Assembly: GCF_001431415.1 (NCBI RefSeq)
Contig: NZ_LDJI01000045.1
Location: 1 to 64,000, forward strand
Source: Stenotrophomonas humi
GTDB taxonomy: Bacteria; Pseudomonadota; Gammaproteobacteria; Xanthomonadales; Xanthomonadaceae
DNA length: 64,000 nt
Reading direction: 5' to 3'
Below, one piece after another: positions 9,789 through 19,788 of this stretch. A program made the translations under genes and the position numbers. The notes below the pieces were generated by a model. It made no database searches. It was not told the origin of the DNA and worked only from the letters and a program-made list of their open reading frames with translations. Position 1 is the first letter of the stretch; every line of letters starts with the position of its first letter.

Positions 9789-11120
9789 CTACTCGCTGAG
9801 TTTGCGGATGAGTTTGTCCCAGTCCTCGCGAAGCTTGCCGTCGGCTTCCATCAGCGTTCTGATCTGGCGGCAGGCGTGCAGCACGGTGGTGTGGTCGCGG
9901 CCGGCAAAGGCATCGCCGATTTCAGGCAGGCTGTGTTCGGTCAGCTCCTTGGTCAGCGCCATCGCGACCTGGCGCGGCCGGGCCAGCGAACGGGTACGGC
10001 GCTTGGAGAGCAGATCCTTGATCTGCAGCCCGTAGTAATCGGCCACGATCTTCTGGATGTTGGGAATGCTGATCGCCTGCTGCTGGGCACGCAGCAGATC
10101 GCGCAGGGTTTCCTGGGCAAATTCGGTGGTGATGGCGCGGCCGGTGAAGTTGGCGCGTGCGGTCAGCGTGTTGAGCGCACCTTCCAGATCACGCACGTTG
10201 GAGCGCATCTTCTTGGCAATCAGGAATGCCACGTCATCCGGGATTTCAGCGCCACGTTCCAGTGCTTTTGCCAGCACGATGGCGGCACGGGTTTCAAAGT
10301 CCGGCGGTTCGATGGCCACCGACAAACCCCAGGCCAGGCGCGATTTCAGGCGCGCTTCCAGGCCTTCCACTTCGCGCGGATAGCGATCGCAGGTCAGGAT
10401 GATCTGCTGCTTGCCATCGAACAAAGCGTTGAAGGTGTGGAAAAACTCTTCCTGGGTGCGGTCCTTGCCGGCGAAGAACTGGATATCGTCGATCAGCAGC
10501 GCGTCCACCTGCTGGAACTGGCGCTTGAACTGGTCCATGGTCTTTTCCTGCAGCGCCCGGATCATGGCGCTGAAGAACTGTTCCGAACGCAGATAGAGCA
10601 CTTTCGCCGCCGGATTGGCCTGGCGCATCGCATTGCCGGCCGCCAGCATCAGGTGGGTTTTACCCAGGCCGGTGCCGCCGTACAGCAGCAACGGATTGTG
10701 CGCGCGGTCGCCCGGCTTCTGCGCCGCCTGGAACGCCGCCGCCAGACCCAGCTGGTTGCTGCGGCCTTCGACGAAGTTGGCGAAGGTGTAATGCGAATCA
10801 AGATTGCCGTTGAACGGCACCACCGGGGCAGCAGGCGCGGCCGGGAAACCGGCCGGGATCGCGATCGGCGCCGGTTCCGGCGCACGCGGGCGGGAACCAA
10901 TCTCCAGGATCACCTCGCCGAAACCGGCGAAATGGGCTAGCAGTTCGGCAATACGCGGCAGGTAGCGCTCGCGCACCTGCTCGACAATGAAGGCATTGGG
11001 CGCGTACAGCACGAGGCTGTCGGCACGTTGGTCGGCCTGTAACGGCTTCAACCAGGTGTGGACATCTTCGGGCGGGAATTCCGCCTCCAGACGTTCAAGG
11101 CAAAGAGACCATGCATCCAT
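9789..11120 (-). CDS. dnaA: Chromosomal replication initiator DnaA
   Basis: A 443-residue AAA+ initiator that binds DnaA boxes and melts the origin. Domain I opens with [19 protein letters not shown], a short Pro/Ala-rich linker follows (about 78-105), Walker [13 protein letters not shown] is at about residues 147-158 and Walker [11 protein letters not shown] at about 210. The C-terminal DNA-binding signature with [14 protein letters not shown] is at about residues 405-420. The short linker (total about 440) is typical of xanthomonads. It is transcribed away from rpmH, with DnaA-box-like sequences in the dnaA-rpmH gap that could serve autoregulation, and toward the probable oriC. Confidence 0.98.
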   Translation of the reverse strand: MDAWSLCLERLEAEFPPEDVHTWLKPLQADQRADSLVLYAPNAFIVEQVRERYLPRIAELLAHFAGFGEVILEIGSRPRAPEPAPIAIPAGFPAAPAAPVVPFNGNLDSHYTFANFVEGRSNQLGLAAAFQAAQKPGDRAHNPLLLYGGTGLGKTHLMLAAGNAMRQANPAAKVLYLRSEQFFSAMIRALQEKTMDQFKRQFQQVDALLIDDIQFFAGKDRTQEEFFHTFNALFDGKQQIILTCDRYPREVEGLEARLKSRLAWGLSVAIEPPDFETRAAIVLAKALERGAEIPDDVAFLIAKKMRSNVRDLEGALNTLTARANFTGRAITTEFAQETLRDLLRAQQQAISIPNIQKIVADYYGLQIKDLLSKRRTRSLARPRQVAMALTKELTEHSLPEIGDAFAGRDHTTVLHACRQIRTLMEADGKLREDWDKLIRKLSE

Positions 11121-11246
11121 CAGAAATAATCTTCAAAGGCCTTGTCAGCCGGGCGCAGAAAGCCGCCGGGCCACAGGCCGGAAAGGGGGAAAGTGGATGG
11201 CGCAGACTACCACCGCCGGCCGGATGCGGGAATGCTTGTCCCCGAT

Positions 11247-11267
11247 TTATTCACAGGATCATCCACA
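11247..11267. promoter_or_regulatory. DnaA-box-like pair in dnaA-rpmH gap
   Basis: TTATTCACA (11247-11255) fits TTATNCACA and TCATCCACA (11259-11267) has one mismatch. They lie between the divergent dnaA and rpmH genes, about 130 bp upstream of dnaA, where DnaA could control its own transcription or that of rpmH. Confidence 0.55.
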
Positions 11268-11307
11268 AGCTATGCACCGGCCTGTGAACTCCATGCGCTG
11301 AGTAGGC

Positions 11308-11335
11308 TTGACGAGGCAGGGGGGAGGTCTATAGA
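11308..11335 (+). promoter_or_regulatory. Sigma70-type promoter for rpmH
   Basis: TTGACG (11308-11313) and TATAGA (11330-11335) are separated by 16 bp, close to the consensus, and lie 40 bp upstream of the rpmH start codon. Confidence 0.7.
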
Positions 11336-11374
11336 ATTTCCGGTTCTTTCCGTCTCATTCATACAGGTGCCCCC

Positions 11375-11515
11375 ATGGCCACCAAGCGCACGTTCCAACC
11401 CAGCAACCTCAAGCGCAAGCGCGATCACGGCTTCCGCGCTCGTATGAAGACCGCTGACGGCCGCAAGATTCTGTCGCGTCGCCGCGCCAAGGGTCGCAAA
11501 GTCCTCAGCGCTTGA
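11375..11515 (+). CDS. rpmH: 50S ribosomal protein L34
   Basis: A 46-residue basic protein, the normal L34 length: [16 protein letters not shown] at the start and [12 protein letters not shown] at the end. L34 sits in the large subunit near the tunnel. The ATG is preceded by AGGTG. The gene lies head-to-head with dnaA and its stop overlaps a possible TTG start of rnpA by 4 bp, the conserved rpmH-rnpA arrangement. Confidence 0.97.
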   Translation: MATKRTFQPSNLKRKRDHGFRARMKTADGRKILSRRRAKGRKVLSA

Positions 11516-12015
11516 TTGCGTTGCCGCTCCCGGCGGCAAATGCAAATCCGATCGTGAGCAGTGACTTCCCGCGCAAGCGATTCCCTCGCTCTGCGCGGGT
11601 TCGTACGCGTGCCGAATATTCAACGGTCTTCAACGGTGCCCGCCGTGTGTCCGACCCGCTGATGACACTCCACTGGCTGAAGAGGGAAACCCCCGCTCGG
11701 CTGGGTATGGCTGTGTCACGGAAGGTCGATACACGTGCGGTCGGCCGTAACCGTATCAAGCGTGTGTTGCGCGATGCAACACGCCATCTTTTGCCGTGTC
11801 TGGCGCCTGGCGATTTTGTCGTCGTCGCCCGTTCCGCGGCAAAGACCGCCGACAACCAGCAGATCCGCGAGGCGTTTGAACGCCTGTTGCGCCGTGCTGG
11901 TGCATTGCCCCCTGCGGGCATGGGCGGCACAATGCCGCCGCGCGAGGGCGTCAATCCTCTTCCTTCTTTGAACGCGCCGGAAACTTCCTCCGGCGGAGCC
12001 GAGCCTGCCTGCTGA
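11512..12015 (+). CDS. rnpA: Ribonuclease P protein component
   Basis: Protein subunit of RNase P, which matures tRNA 5' ends with the M1 RNA. The signature [17 protein letters not shown] (RNR motif) is clear, as is [13 protein letters not shown] near the N-terminus. The start is uncertain: TTG 11512 (overlapping the rpmH stop, 167 residues) or GTG 11554 (153 residues, SSDFPRKRF); neither has a strong ribosome site, so translation may couple to rpmH. The C-terminus carries a 35-residue Pro/Gly-rich tail beyond the usual RnpA end. The stop overlaps the yidC ATG by one base (TGATG), and no yidD-like frame lies between them. Confidence 0.93.
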   Translation: MIALPLPAANANPIVSSDFPRKRFPRSARVRTRAEYSTVFNGARRVSDPLMTLHWLKRETPARLGMAVSRKVDTRAVGRNRIKRVLRDATRHLLPCLAPGDFVVVARSAAKTADNQQIREAFERLLRRAGALPPAGMGGTMPPREGVNPLPSLNAPETSSGGAEPAC

Positions 12016-13718
12016 TGAACCAGACCCGTGTATTCCTGATTTTTGCCTGGCTGATGGTGGCGGTGCTGCTCTGGATGGAATGGGGTCGCGAGAAGAACGC
12101 GCCGGACCCGGCCACCGTCGCCGCAGCACAGCTGGCTGTCCCGGCCGCCACCGATGCGGACCTGGCACCGCCGACCGCCGGTAACGTGCCGCAGGCCACT
12201 GTGCCGGGCCAGGCACCTGCCGCTGCTGGTGTGGAAGCGACGACCGGCGCCGCCGCGCCGCGTGTGACCGTCACCACCGACGTGCTCAAGCTGGTGCTGG
12301 ATGGCCGCAGCGTGCTCGATGCCGATCTGCTGCAGTTCCCGCAGACCAAGGCCGCCGGCAGCCCGCCGGTACAGCTGCTCACCGAAGACAAGGCGCATCC
12401 GTACAGCGCCACCGCCGGTTGGGCCAGCCAGGCCAACTCGCCGGTACCCGGTGCCACCGGCTTCCAGCCGGCACAGGGTGTGACCGACGTGGTGCTGGCC
12501 GATGGCCAGGCCGAAGTGCAGGTGCCGTTCGTATGGAATGGCCCCAACGGCGTCAGCATCCACCGTACCTACACCTTCAAGCGTGGCGATTACGCCATCA
12601 GCGTGAAGGATGAAGTGGTCAATACCGGCACCACGCCGTGGCAGGGCTACGTGTTCCGCAAGCTCGACCGCGTGCCGCCGGTGATCACCAAGGGCATGAC
12701 CAACCCGGATTCCTTCAGTTTCAACGGCGCGACCTGGTACAGCCCGGAAGAGGGTTACGAGCGTCGCGCATTTGCGGATTTCCTGGACGACGGCAAGCTC
12801 AACCGCACCATCACCGGTGGTTGGGCTGCAATGCTGCAGCACCACTTCTTCACCGCGTGGATTCCGCAGGCTGACCAGTCGTCGTTGTACCTGCTGGAGC
12901 AGAACGGTCCGCGTCATGTGATCGAAGCGCGCGGCCCGGGTTTCACCGTGGCCCCGGGGCAGAAGGTCAGCACCCAGGCACGCCTGTGGGTGGGCCCGAA
13001 GCTGGTCAACCAGATCGCCAAGGAAGACGTGAAGGGCCTGGACCGCGTGGTCGACTACAGCCGTTTCTCGTTGATGGCGGTGATTGGCCAGGGCCTGTTC
13101 TGGGTGTTGAACCAGGTGCACAAGCTGGTCGGCAACTGGGGCTGGGCGATTGTCGGCCTGGTGATCCTGCTGAAGATGGTGCTGTTCCCGCTGGCCAATG
13201 CGCAGTTCAAGTCGCAGGCCAAGATGCGCAAGTTCCAGCCGCGCATCGCGCAGCTGAAGGAGCGCTACGGCGACGACAAGCAGAAGTTCCAGACAGCGAT
13301 GATGGAGCTGTACAAGAAGGAAAAGATCAATCCGCTGGGCGGCTGTCTGCCGCTGCTGATCCAGATGCCGATCTTCTTCGCCCTGTACTGGGTGCTGGTG
13401 GAATCGGTGGAACTGCGTCAGGCACCGTGGATGGGCTGGATCCAGGACCTGACCGCGCGTGACCCGTACTTCATCCTGCCGCTGATCAACATCGCCGTGA
13501 TGTGGTTCACCCAGAAGCTGACGCCGGCCGTGGGCATGGACCCGATGCAGCAGAAGATGATGCAGTTCATGCCGCTGGTATTCGGCGTGATGATGGCCTT
13601 CATGCCGGCCGGTCTGGTGTTGTACTGGGTCGTCAACGGCAGCCTGAGCCTGCTGCAGCAGTGGTTGATGATCAAGAAGCACGGCCAGGATGTCCCGGCC
13701 AAGGTCGAAGCCAAGTAA
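12015..13718 (+). CDS. yidC: Membrane protein insertase YidC
   Basis: A 567-residue insertase (Oxa1 family) that inserts inner-membrane proteins alone or with SecYEG. The N-terminal transmembrane helix is [20 protein letters not shown], then an Ala/Pro-rich stretch and a large periplasmic beta domain (about residues 90-340). The conserved membrane core follows from about 355 ([20 protein letters not shown]) with the positively charged cytoplasmic loop [16 protein letters not shown] and the conserved [17 protein letters not shown] near residues 440-455. Size and layout are those of Gram-negative YidC. The start overlaps the rnpA stop, indicating coupled translation. A terminator follows. Confidence 0.97.
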   Translation: MNQTRVFLIFAWLMVAVLLWMEWGREKNAPDPATVAAAQLAVPAATDADLAPPTAGNVPQATVPGQAPAAAGVEATTGAAAPRVTVTTDVLKLVLDGRSVLDADLLQFPQTKAAGSPPVQLLTEDKAHPYSATAGWASQANSPVPGATGFQPAQGVTDVVLADGQAEVQVPFVWNGPNGVSIHRTYTFKRGDYAISVKDEVVNTGTTPWQGYVFRKLDRVPPVITKGMTNPDSFSFNGATWYSPEEGYERRAFADFLDDGKLNRTITGGWAAMLQHHFFTAWIPQADQSSLYLLEQNGPRHVIEARGPGFTVAPGQKVSTQARLWVGPKLVNQIAKEDVKGLDRVVDYSRFSLMAVIGQGLFWVLNQVHKLVGNWGWAIVGLVILLKMVLFPLANAQFKSQAKMRKFQPRIAQLKERYGDDKQKFQTAMMELYKKEKINPLGGCLPLLIQMPIFFALYWVLVESVELRQAPWMGWIQDLTARDPYFILPLINIAVMWFTQKLTPAVGMDPMQQKMMQFMPLVFGVMMAFMPAGLVLYWVVNGSLSLLQQWLMIKKHGQDVPAKVEAK

Positions 13719-13723
13719 TCGTG

Positions 13724-13748
13724 AAAGCCCGCCGCAAGGCGGGCTTTT
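13724..13748 (+). terminator. Rho-independent terminator after yidC
   Basis: Ten-bp stem AAAGCCCGCC (13724-13733) / GGCGGGCTTT (13738-13747) with a GCAA loop and a short T-run, 6 bp after the yidC stop codon. Confidence 0.85.
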
Positions 13749-13805
13749 CGCATGCGGCGTTAGAATCGCCGGCACCTGCTTTCGCTGAAACAACCCGAGC
13801 TCGCC

Positions 13806-16487
13806 ATGCCCCGTGTGTCGTTGTCGCCCCGCCTGCTGTTGCCCTCACTGCTGCTGACCCTGGCCATTGCCGCCTGCAGCAGGAACGAAGCAGCGCCACC
13901 GGCCTCGGAGACGGTGACCCAACCCAGCGCGCAGGCCGCCGCTGCGGCGGACCCTGCGGCGGCACCGTTGCTGACATCACTGCAGAAGCTGCTCGACGGG
14001 CATCGCCGGATCATCGTGTTGCTGGCCGATGAAGCGCAGCAGTCGGCGGCTGACCGCACGACCTCCAGCCGCGTCGGCCAGCAGTTGTTCCATGATGGCC
14101 TGGAGCAACGCCTGGCCATCGCCGCGCAGTTCGACACGCTGCTGCGCAGCGCCAGTGCACAACGTTTCGCCACGCTGGGCACGGTGCTGGATTACATCGA
14201 ATCCTCGCCGGAGTTGTACGACGCCGATCGTCTGGCGTTCCGTGAAATCCTGCGCGACCTGCATGCGCGCGTGGGTGCGGATTCGTCGTTGCCGGCGGTG
14301 AAGCTGCACCAGCGCATCGGCGAGGACCTGGAAGCGCTCGATGAGATCGAGCGCAACTACAACCAGGAAATCACCCGCATCTTCAGCCGCTTCGAGCGCA
14401 CCCGCGCCATCGAGTTGAAGCGCGAGAAGTGGGACGACTACATCGCACACCTGCGCACGCAATACAGCCGCGAAGCGATCCTGCGCGACTACGGCGTGAT
14501 CGAGCCGTACCCGATGTCGATGAAGGACAGCGAGCGCGAGATATTCGGCCGCGACCTGCCGGCCAAGACCGTGGTGCTGACCTTCGACGATGGCCCGCAC
14601 AAGGCCTACACCGATGAAGTGGTGGCCATCCTCAAGCGCTACGACGTGCCCGGTGTGTTCTTTGAAGTAGGGCGCAACCTCGGCGCGGTGCAGGCCGATG
14701 GCCAGGTGAAACTGGGGCCGATGGCGGGCATCAGCCGCAACCTGATGGAGCAGGGTTACGCAGTGGGTAATCACAGCCTCACCCATGCGCAGTTGTCGCG
14801 AACCAGCGGCGATGCGCTGCGCGAGCAGGTGCTGGCCACCGATACGCTGCTCAAGGGGGTGGATAACCGCCGCGCGCCGTTGTTCCGCTTTCCGTATGGC
14901 GCGCGCAATGCCGAAGGCCTGCAGCTGCTGAACGAGGCCGGGTTGAAATCGATCATGTGGAACATCGATTCGATGGACTGGGCCGACCCGGTGCCGGAAT
15001 CGATCGTGCAGCGCGTGGTCGACCAGGTACAGAAAGAGCAGAAGGGCATCATCCTGTTCCATGACATCCACGACCGCGCGGTGAAGGCGCTGCCGCAGAT
15101 CCTGGACCAGCTGATTGCCGACGGTTACCAGTTCGCCGGTTGGAACGGCCGTGATTTCAGCGTCAGCCGTGCACGCAAGGGCGCTGGCAAGGATGCCACC
15201 GTCACCACCGGCTACGAAAAATCCTGGGCGATTGTGATTGGCATCGATGACTACGCCAAATGGCCGAAGCTCGAATACGCCGGACGTGATGCGCAGTCCA
15301 TCGCCGATACGCTGACCGGACAGTTCGGTTTCCCGTCCTCGCAGGTGATCGTGCTGAAGAACCAGCAAGCCACGCGCAACAACATCCTGGCCGCGTTCCA
15401 TGATCGCCTGGCCGATGACCGCACCGGCAAGAACGATCGTGTGTTCGTGTTCTTTGCCGGCCACGGCGCCACCCGCCAGCTCGCGTCCGGTCGCGACCTG
15501 GGTTACATCATTCCGGTGGATTCAGACCCCAACGAGTTCGCCACCGATGCCATTGCGATGACCGACATCCAGAACATCGCCGAGAGCATGCAGGCCAAGC
15601 ACGTGATGTTCGTGATGGATGCCTGCTACAGCGGACTGGGTTTGACCCGTGGCGGAGCGACGTCTTCCTCGTTCCTGCGTGAGAACGCCCGTCGCAGTGC
15701 ACGGCAGATGCTGACCGCTGGCGGTGCCGATCAACAGGTGGCCGACAGCGGCCCGAATGGCCATTCGGTATTCACCTGGGTGCTGCTGCAGGCGCTGGGC
15801 GGCAAGGGTGACCTCAACGGCGATGGCCTGATCACCGGTACCGAACTGGCGGCCTATGTGGCGCCTGCCGTTTCAGCAGTGTCGCGACAGACGCCGGCCT
15901 TCGGCAGCCTGCCGGGTTCGCAGGGCGGTGAGTTCGTGTTCCAGGTGCCGGACAGCCAGGAGTTCCTCAACGCGGATACGCGCCAGCTGTCGGCCGACGC
16001 CATCGCGCTCAACAACCGTGTCGATGCAGTGCAGGAAGCCAAGGCAGAAGGCGAAACGCCGGTGACCGTGGCCGACCTGCAGGGCGGCAGCAACACGCTG
16101 GTGGTGCCGGCGGCGGCGCCGACATCGGATCGCCAGCGCGCGCAGCAGGCCAATGACCGCGGCCTGCAGTTGTATCGGGAAAAGCGCTACGACGAAGCGG
16201 TCGCGCAGTTCACCGAAGCCCTGAAGCTGCGCCCGGATTTCGCCCTGGCGGCGAACAACCTGGGGTTCGTCTACTACCGCCAGCAACGTTATGCCGAAGC
16301 GGCGCGCTGGCTGGAGAACACCTTGAAGATCGATCCATCGCGCGCGGTGGCCTATCTCAACCTCGGCGATGCCTACTTCCATGTGGGTGACAAGGCCAGG
16401 GCGAAGCAGGCGTATACCACCTACCTGGAGCTGCAGCCGCAAGGCAGCGGCGCGACGCAGGCACGTTCGCAACTGCAGAAGCTGTAA
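13806..16487 (+). CDS. Lipoprotein with NodB deacetylase, caspase-like and TPR domains
   Basis: An 893-residue three-domain protein. The lipoprotein signal ends at Cys24 (LTLAIAAC). A helical region (about 50-245) precedes a polysaccharide deacetylase (NodB) domain: TFDDGPH at 259-265 with both catalytic Asp, metal ligands in NHSLTH at 322-327, FRFPYGAR at 360-367 and the late His in LFHDIHD at about 419. A caspase/metacaspase-like (C14) domain spans about 473-700 with its dyad: His553 in FFAGHG and Cys607 in MDACYSG. Two or three TPR units lie at about 776-885. Both enzymatic centres look intact. The signal places it on the periplasmic face of the inner or outer membrane. It sits alone between yidC and mnmE; mnmE starts 3 bp after its stop. 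Substrates are unknown; a role in cell-wall or surface-sugar processing is inference. Confidence 0.85.
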   Translation: MPRVSLSPRLLLPSLLLTLAIAACSRNEAAPPASETVTQPSAQAAAAADPAAAPLLTSLQKLLDGHRRIIVLLADEAQQSAADRTTSSRVGQQLFHDGLEQRLAIAAQFDTLLRSASAQRFATLGTVLDYIESSPELYDADRLAFREILRDLHARVGADSSLPAVKLHQRIGEDLEALDEIERNYNQEITRIFSRFERTRAIELKREKWDDYIAHLRTQYSREAILRDYGVIEPYPMSMKDSEREIFGRDLPAKTVVLTFDDGPHKAYTDEVVAILKRYDVPGVFFEVGRNLGAVQADGQVKLGPMAGISRNLMEQGYAVGNHSLTHAQLSRTSGDALREQVLATDTLLKGVDNRRAPLFRFPYGARNAEGLQLLNEAGLKSIMWNIDSMDWADPVPESIVQRVVDQVQKEQKGIILFHDIHDRAVKALPQILDQLIADGYQFAGWNGRDFSVSRARKGAGKDATVTTGYEKSWAIVIGIDDYAKWPKLEYAGRDAQSIADTLTGQFGFPSSQVIVLKNQQATRNNILAAFHDRLADDRTGKNDRVFVFFAGHGATRQLASGRDLGYIIPVDSDPNEFATDAIAMTDIQNIAESMQAKHVMFVMDACYSGLGLTRGGATSSSFLRENARRSARQMLTAGGADQQVADSGPNGHSVFTWVLLQALGGKGDLNGDGLITGTELAAYVAPAVSAVSRQTPAFGSLPGSQGGEFVFQVPDSQEFLNADTRQLSADAIALNNRVDAVQEAKAEGETPVTVADLQGGSNTLVVPAAAPTSDRQRAQQANDRGLQLYREKRYDEAVAQFTEALKLRPDFALAANNLGFVYYRQQRYAEAARWLENTLKIDPSRAVAYLNLGDAYFHVGDKARAKQAYTTYLELQPQGSGATQARSQLQKL

Positions 16488-16490
16488 ACC

Positions 16491-17840
16491 ATGAATCATC
16501 TGTCCAGCGGCGAAACCATCGTTGCCATTGCCAGCGGCGCAGCCGCGGGCGGCGTCGGCATGTTGCGGGTGTCCGGCCCCAGTTCGTTGCGTATCGCCGT
16601 TGCACTGGGATGCCCACCGCTGAAGCCGCGGCACGCGCATTACGCGAAATTCCGCGACGCGGCCGCAGAGGTGATCGATGACGGCATCGCGCTGTACTTC
16701 CCCGGCCCGCGCAGCTTCACCGGCGAGGACGTGGTGGAACTGCAGGGCCACGGCAGCCCGGTCGTACTGCGACAACTGCTTGCCCGGTGCATCGAACTGG
16801 GCGCACGCCAGGCGCGCGCCGGCGAGTTCAGCGAACGGGCCTTCCTCAACGGCAAGCTCGACCTGGCCCAGGCCGAAGCCATCGCCGACCTGATTGCCGC
16901 CGGTGACGTGCGCGCCGCGCGCGCTGCGCGGCGTTCCCTGGATGGCGTGTTCTCGCGCCGCGTGGAAGACGTCGGCGAGCAACTCGTGCGCCTGCGCATC
17001 CATGTTGAAGCCGCCATCGATTTCGCTGACGAACCGCTGGATACGTTGGGCGGTGCGCAGGTGCGGGCTGGCGTGGAGCAGGCCCGCGCGCTGTTGGAGC
17101 AGCTGCGCATCGATGCCGAGCGTGGCCGCAAGCTGCGCGATGGTCTGCACGCGGTGTTGATCGGCCCACCCAACGCGGGCAAGAGTTCGTTGCTCAATGC
17201 GCTGGCCGGCAGTGAGCGCGCCATCGTCACCGACATCGCCGGTACTACCCGCGACACGCTGCGCGAAACCATCCGCATCGACGGACTGGAGCTGGAACTG
17301 GTCGATACCGCAGGCCTGCGTGAAGGTGGCGATGCGATCGAACGCGAAGGCATGCGCCGTGCCCGCGCCGAGATGCAGCGCGCGGATCTGGCCATCGTGG
17401 TGCTGGATGCACGCGATCCCGAGGCGGGTCGGCAGGCGGTTGGCGATGCGGCGGCACAGGCGTCCCGCCAGCTGTGGATATTCAACAAGAGCGATCTGTT
17501 GCCACAGTGGCCGCAGGATCTGGACGAAAACAGCATCGCCTTGTCGGCAGCCAATGGCGAAGGACTGGAGCAACTGCACGCGCGGCTTCGCGAAATCGCC
17601 AGCGACGGTGCGGGCGAGGGTATGCAGGGTGAGTTCTCGGCACGGCTGCGCCATGTCGAAGCCATCCTCAGCGCTGCCGAGCATCTGGAAATGGCGGCCA
17701 CCCAGCTTCAATACGACCATCTGGAACTGGCGGCCGAAGAACTGCGCCTGGCACATGACGCACTGGGCGAGATCACCGGGCGGATGACCGCCGATGACCT
17801 GCTGGGGAAGATTTTCTCGAGCTTCTGCATCGGCAAGTAA
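16491..17840 (+). CDS. mnmE: tRNA uridine-5-carboxymethylaminomethyl modification GTPase MnmE
   Basis: A 449-residue tRNA-modifying GTPase that, with MnmG, adds the carboxymethylaminomethyl group to U34. The N-terminal folate-binding domain begins [21 protein letters not shown]. The G domain has G1 [14 protein letters not shown] (about 225-238), the GTTRDT switch, G3 [10 protein letters not shown] and G4 NKSD. The C-terminus ends CIGK, with the conserved catalytic Cys. Length is normal. It begins 3 bp after the deacetylase-caspase gene, so the two are probably cotranscribed. The mnmG, rsmG and parAB genes that follow mnmE in many bacteria are not in this window. Confidence 0.97.
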   Translation: MNHLSSGETIVAIASGAAAGGVGMLRVSGPSSLRIAVALGCPPLKPRHAHYAKFRDAAAEVIDDGIALYFPGPRSFTGEDVVELQGHGSPVVLRQLLARCIELGARQARAGEFSERAFLNGKLDLAQAEAIADLIAAGDVRAARAARRSLDGVFSRRVEDVGEQLVRLRIHVEAAIDFADEPLDTLGGAQVRAGVEQARALLEQLRIDAERGRKLRDGLHAVLIGPPNAGKSSLLNALAGSERAIVTDIAGTTRDTLRETIRIDGLELELVDTAGLREGGDAIEREGMRRARAEMQRADLAIVVLDARDPEAGRQAVGDAAAQASRQLWIFNKSDLLPQWPQDLDENSIALSAANGEGLEQLHARLREIASDGAGEGMQGEFSARLRHVEAILSAAEHLEMAATQLQYDHLELAAEELRLAHDALGEITGRMTADDLLGKIFSSFCIGK

Positions 17841-18077
17841 GGCTCACCGATCTTGCAGTACGGCGTTGAAGCGCTCGCAGTGGCGCAGCCCTTGGCATTG
17901 CAGATCCGCCGCAAGTGACACATTCAGCCTCACCGCAGTAGCCTATCCACCGTTACGGGATCCCCCCGCCTGCGGAGCCAGTCCAATGCGCCATTGATGC
18001 CACCGTCGCAATGACGGTCCCTTTCAGTCCCTGCTGCCGTTGGCGGCTGGGTGCTTCGGGCATCGATGGAACAACGC

Positions 18078-19691
18078 ATGACGACAACCGTATCGGTGAC
18101 GCTGGACAGCGTCGCCTGGCACACGCCTGATGGGCGCTGCCTTTTTTCCGACCTCAACGCTCGGTTCGACGCACGGCCCACGGGCCTGGTCGGGCGCAAC
18201 GGCGTGGGCAAAAGTGTGCTGGCGCAGCTGCTGGCAGGCCTGCGCGAGCCCAGTGCCGGGCAATGCCGGCGTATCGGCCGGGTGCATTACCTGGCCCAGC
18301 AGGTGGCCGCCCCTGCGGGGCAGCGCGTGGCTGAACTTGCGGCTGTGGATAACGTGGTGGATGCATTGCGCCGGATCGAGGCCGGCAGCACGCAACAAGC
18401 CGATTTCGACACCGTGGGCGAGCAATGGGGCTTGCGCGACAACCTGCAGCAGGCGTTGGCCGATGCCGGCCTGCAAGGCGTGGATGTTGATACGCCTGTG
18501 GACAACTTGAGCGGCGGGCAACGCATGCGCGTCGCCTTGGTGGGCGCATTGCTGCAGCCGGCGGAGTTGTTGATCCTCGACGAGCCCAGCAACCATCTCG
18601 ATCTGGCCGGCCGGCAATGGCTGCAGCAACAACTGGCACAACGTGGGCAGGGCTATCTGCTGGTCAGCCACGACCGGCTGTTGCTGGATCAGGTGCAGCG
18701 CATCATCGAACTGTCGCCGCAGGGGCTAAGCAGCCATGGCGGCAACCACGAAAGTTATACACAGGCGCGTGCTGCGGAGAAGGCGGCGGCGGAAACCCTG
18801 CTGCAGCAGCGCAGGCAGGAGCGCCGCAAAGGCGAGCAGGCACTGCAGGCGCAGCGGCAACGGTTGGAGCAGCGCAGCGCACGCGGCAATCGTGACGCCG
18901 CGAACGCCAATCAGGCACCGATCCTGCTGGGATTGCAGCGGCAACGGGCCCAGGCCAGCCTGGGCAAGGCCAAACAGCAACTGCAGCAGCGGCACGAAAC
19001 CCTGCATGATGCGGTACGCCAGGCACAGGCGCTGATCGACGAACCGGCGCCGGTGCTTCTGCCTCCGGTGCTGGAAAAAACCGCGCCCGAATGGGTCGCA
19101 CGGCTGCAGCAGGTGCAGTTGCCCTTTGTTGCGGAATCGCTGCAGTGCCTGGAGCTGGCCTTGCGTCGTGGCGAGCGCGTCGCTGTCAGCGGCATCAATG
19201 GCGCGGGCAAATCGACGCTGCTGAAAGTGCTCGCCGGACAACTGGCACCACGCTCAGGTGAAGCGCAGCTGCTTGTGCCGGCGGCGTTGCTGGATCAACA
19301 GTTGGAGCTGTTGCCCGCCCACCTCAGCGCGCTGCAGGGCGTGCGTGCATGCAACCCGCAGATGGAGGAGGGCGAGCTGCGCAGTCGCCTGTCTTTGCTG
19401 GGGCTGGATGCAACCCAGGCGCAGCTGCCATCGGCGCAGCTCAGTGGCGGGCAGCGATTGAAAGCGGCACTGGCCTGCGCACTGTATGCCGAGCCCCCGG
19501 CGCAGCTGTTGCTGCTGGACGAGCCGGGCAATCACCTCGACCTGGATGCGCTGGCGGCACTGGAATCACTGCTGCGCCAGTACCGCGGCACCCTGGTGGT
19601 GGTATCGCATGACGAAGCGTTTCTGCAGGCCATCGGCATCAGCGCGCGGTTGCGGGCCACGGAGGAAGGTTGGCGCTGGCAACCTTCCTGA
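18078..19691 (+). CDS. ABC-F family ATPase (duplicated cassette)
   Basis: A 537-residue soluble protein with two ABC ATPase cassettes and no membrane segment, the ABC-F plan. Walker A motifs are GRNGVGKS (39-46) and GINGAGKST (about 373), signatures LSGGQRMRVAL (about 150) and LSGGQRLKAAL (about 453), and Walker B LLILDEPSNHLDL and LLLLDEPGNHLDL. The central linker is rich in Gln/Arg and probably coiled coil, like the P-site tRNA interaction motif. ABC-F proteins act on stalled ribosomes; some confer resistance to ribosome-targeting drugs, but the sequence does not tell which subtype this is. I choose ATG 18078 (GGA 9 nt upstream) over in-frame starts at 18051 and 18066. A 237-bp gap without features separates it from mnmE. 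Confidence 0.85.
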   Translation: MTTTVSVTLDSVAWHTPDGRCLFSDLNARFDARPTGLVGRNGVGKSVLAQLLAGLREPSAGQCRRIGRVHYLAQQVAAPAGQRVAELAAVDNVVDALRRIEAGSTQQADFDTVGEQWGLRDNLQQALADAGLQGVDVDTPVDNLSGGQRMRVALVGALLQPAELLILDEPSNHLDLAGRQWLQQQLAQRGQGYLLVSHDRLLLDQVQRIIELSPQGLSSHGGNHESYTQARAAEKAAAETLLQQRRQERRKGEQALQAQRQRLEQRSARGNRDAANANQAPILLGLQRQRAQASLGKAKQQLQQRHETLHDAVRQAQALIDEPAPVLLPPVLEKTAPEWVARLQQVQLPFVAESLQCLELALRRGERVAVSGINGAGKSTLLKVLAGQLAPRSGEAQLLVPAALLDQQLELLPAHLSALQGVRACNPQMEEGELRSRLSLLGLDATQAQLPSAQLSGGQRLKAALACALYAEPPAQLLLLDEPGNHLDLDALAALESLLRQYRGTLVVVSHDEAFLQAIGISARLRATEEGWRWQPS

Positions 19692-19788
19692 AACCGCGTC
19701 GCGCAAGTACATCCTGACGTCACATGTCGAAGGCACAATGCCGCCTCTTTCTGCAGGTCGGCGCCGTTGTGCGCGATGGAGTGAACGG

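Noticed and set aside
17841-18077. Short frames in the mnmE to ABC-F gap
   Set aside because: Several overlapping frames in different phases with no ribosome sites or motifs. Treated as intergenic.
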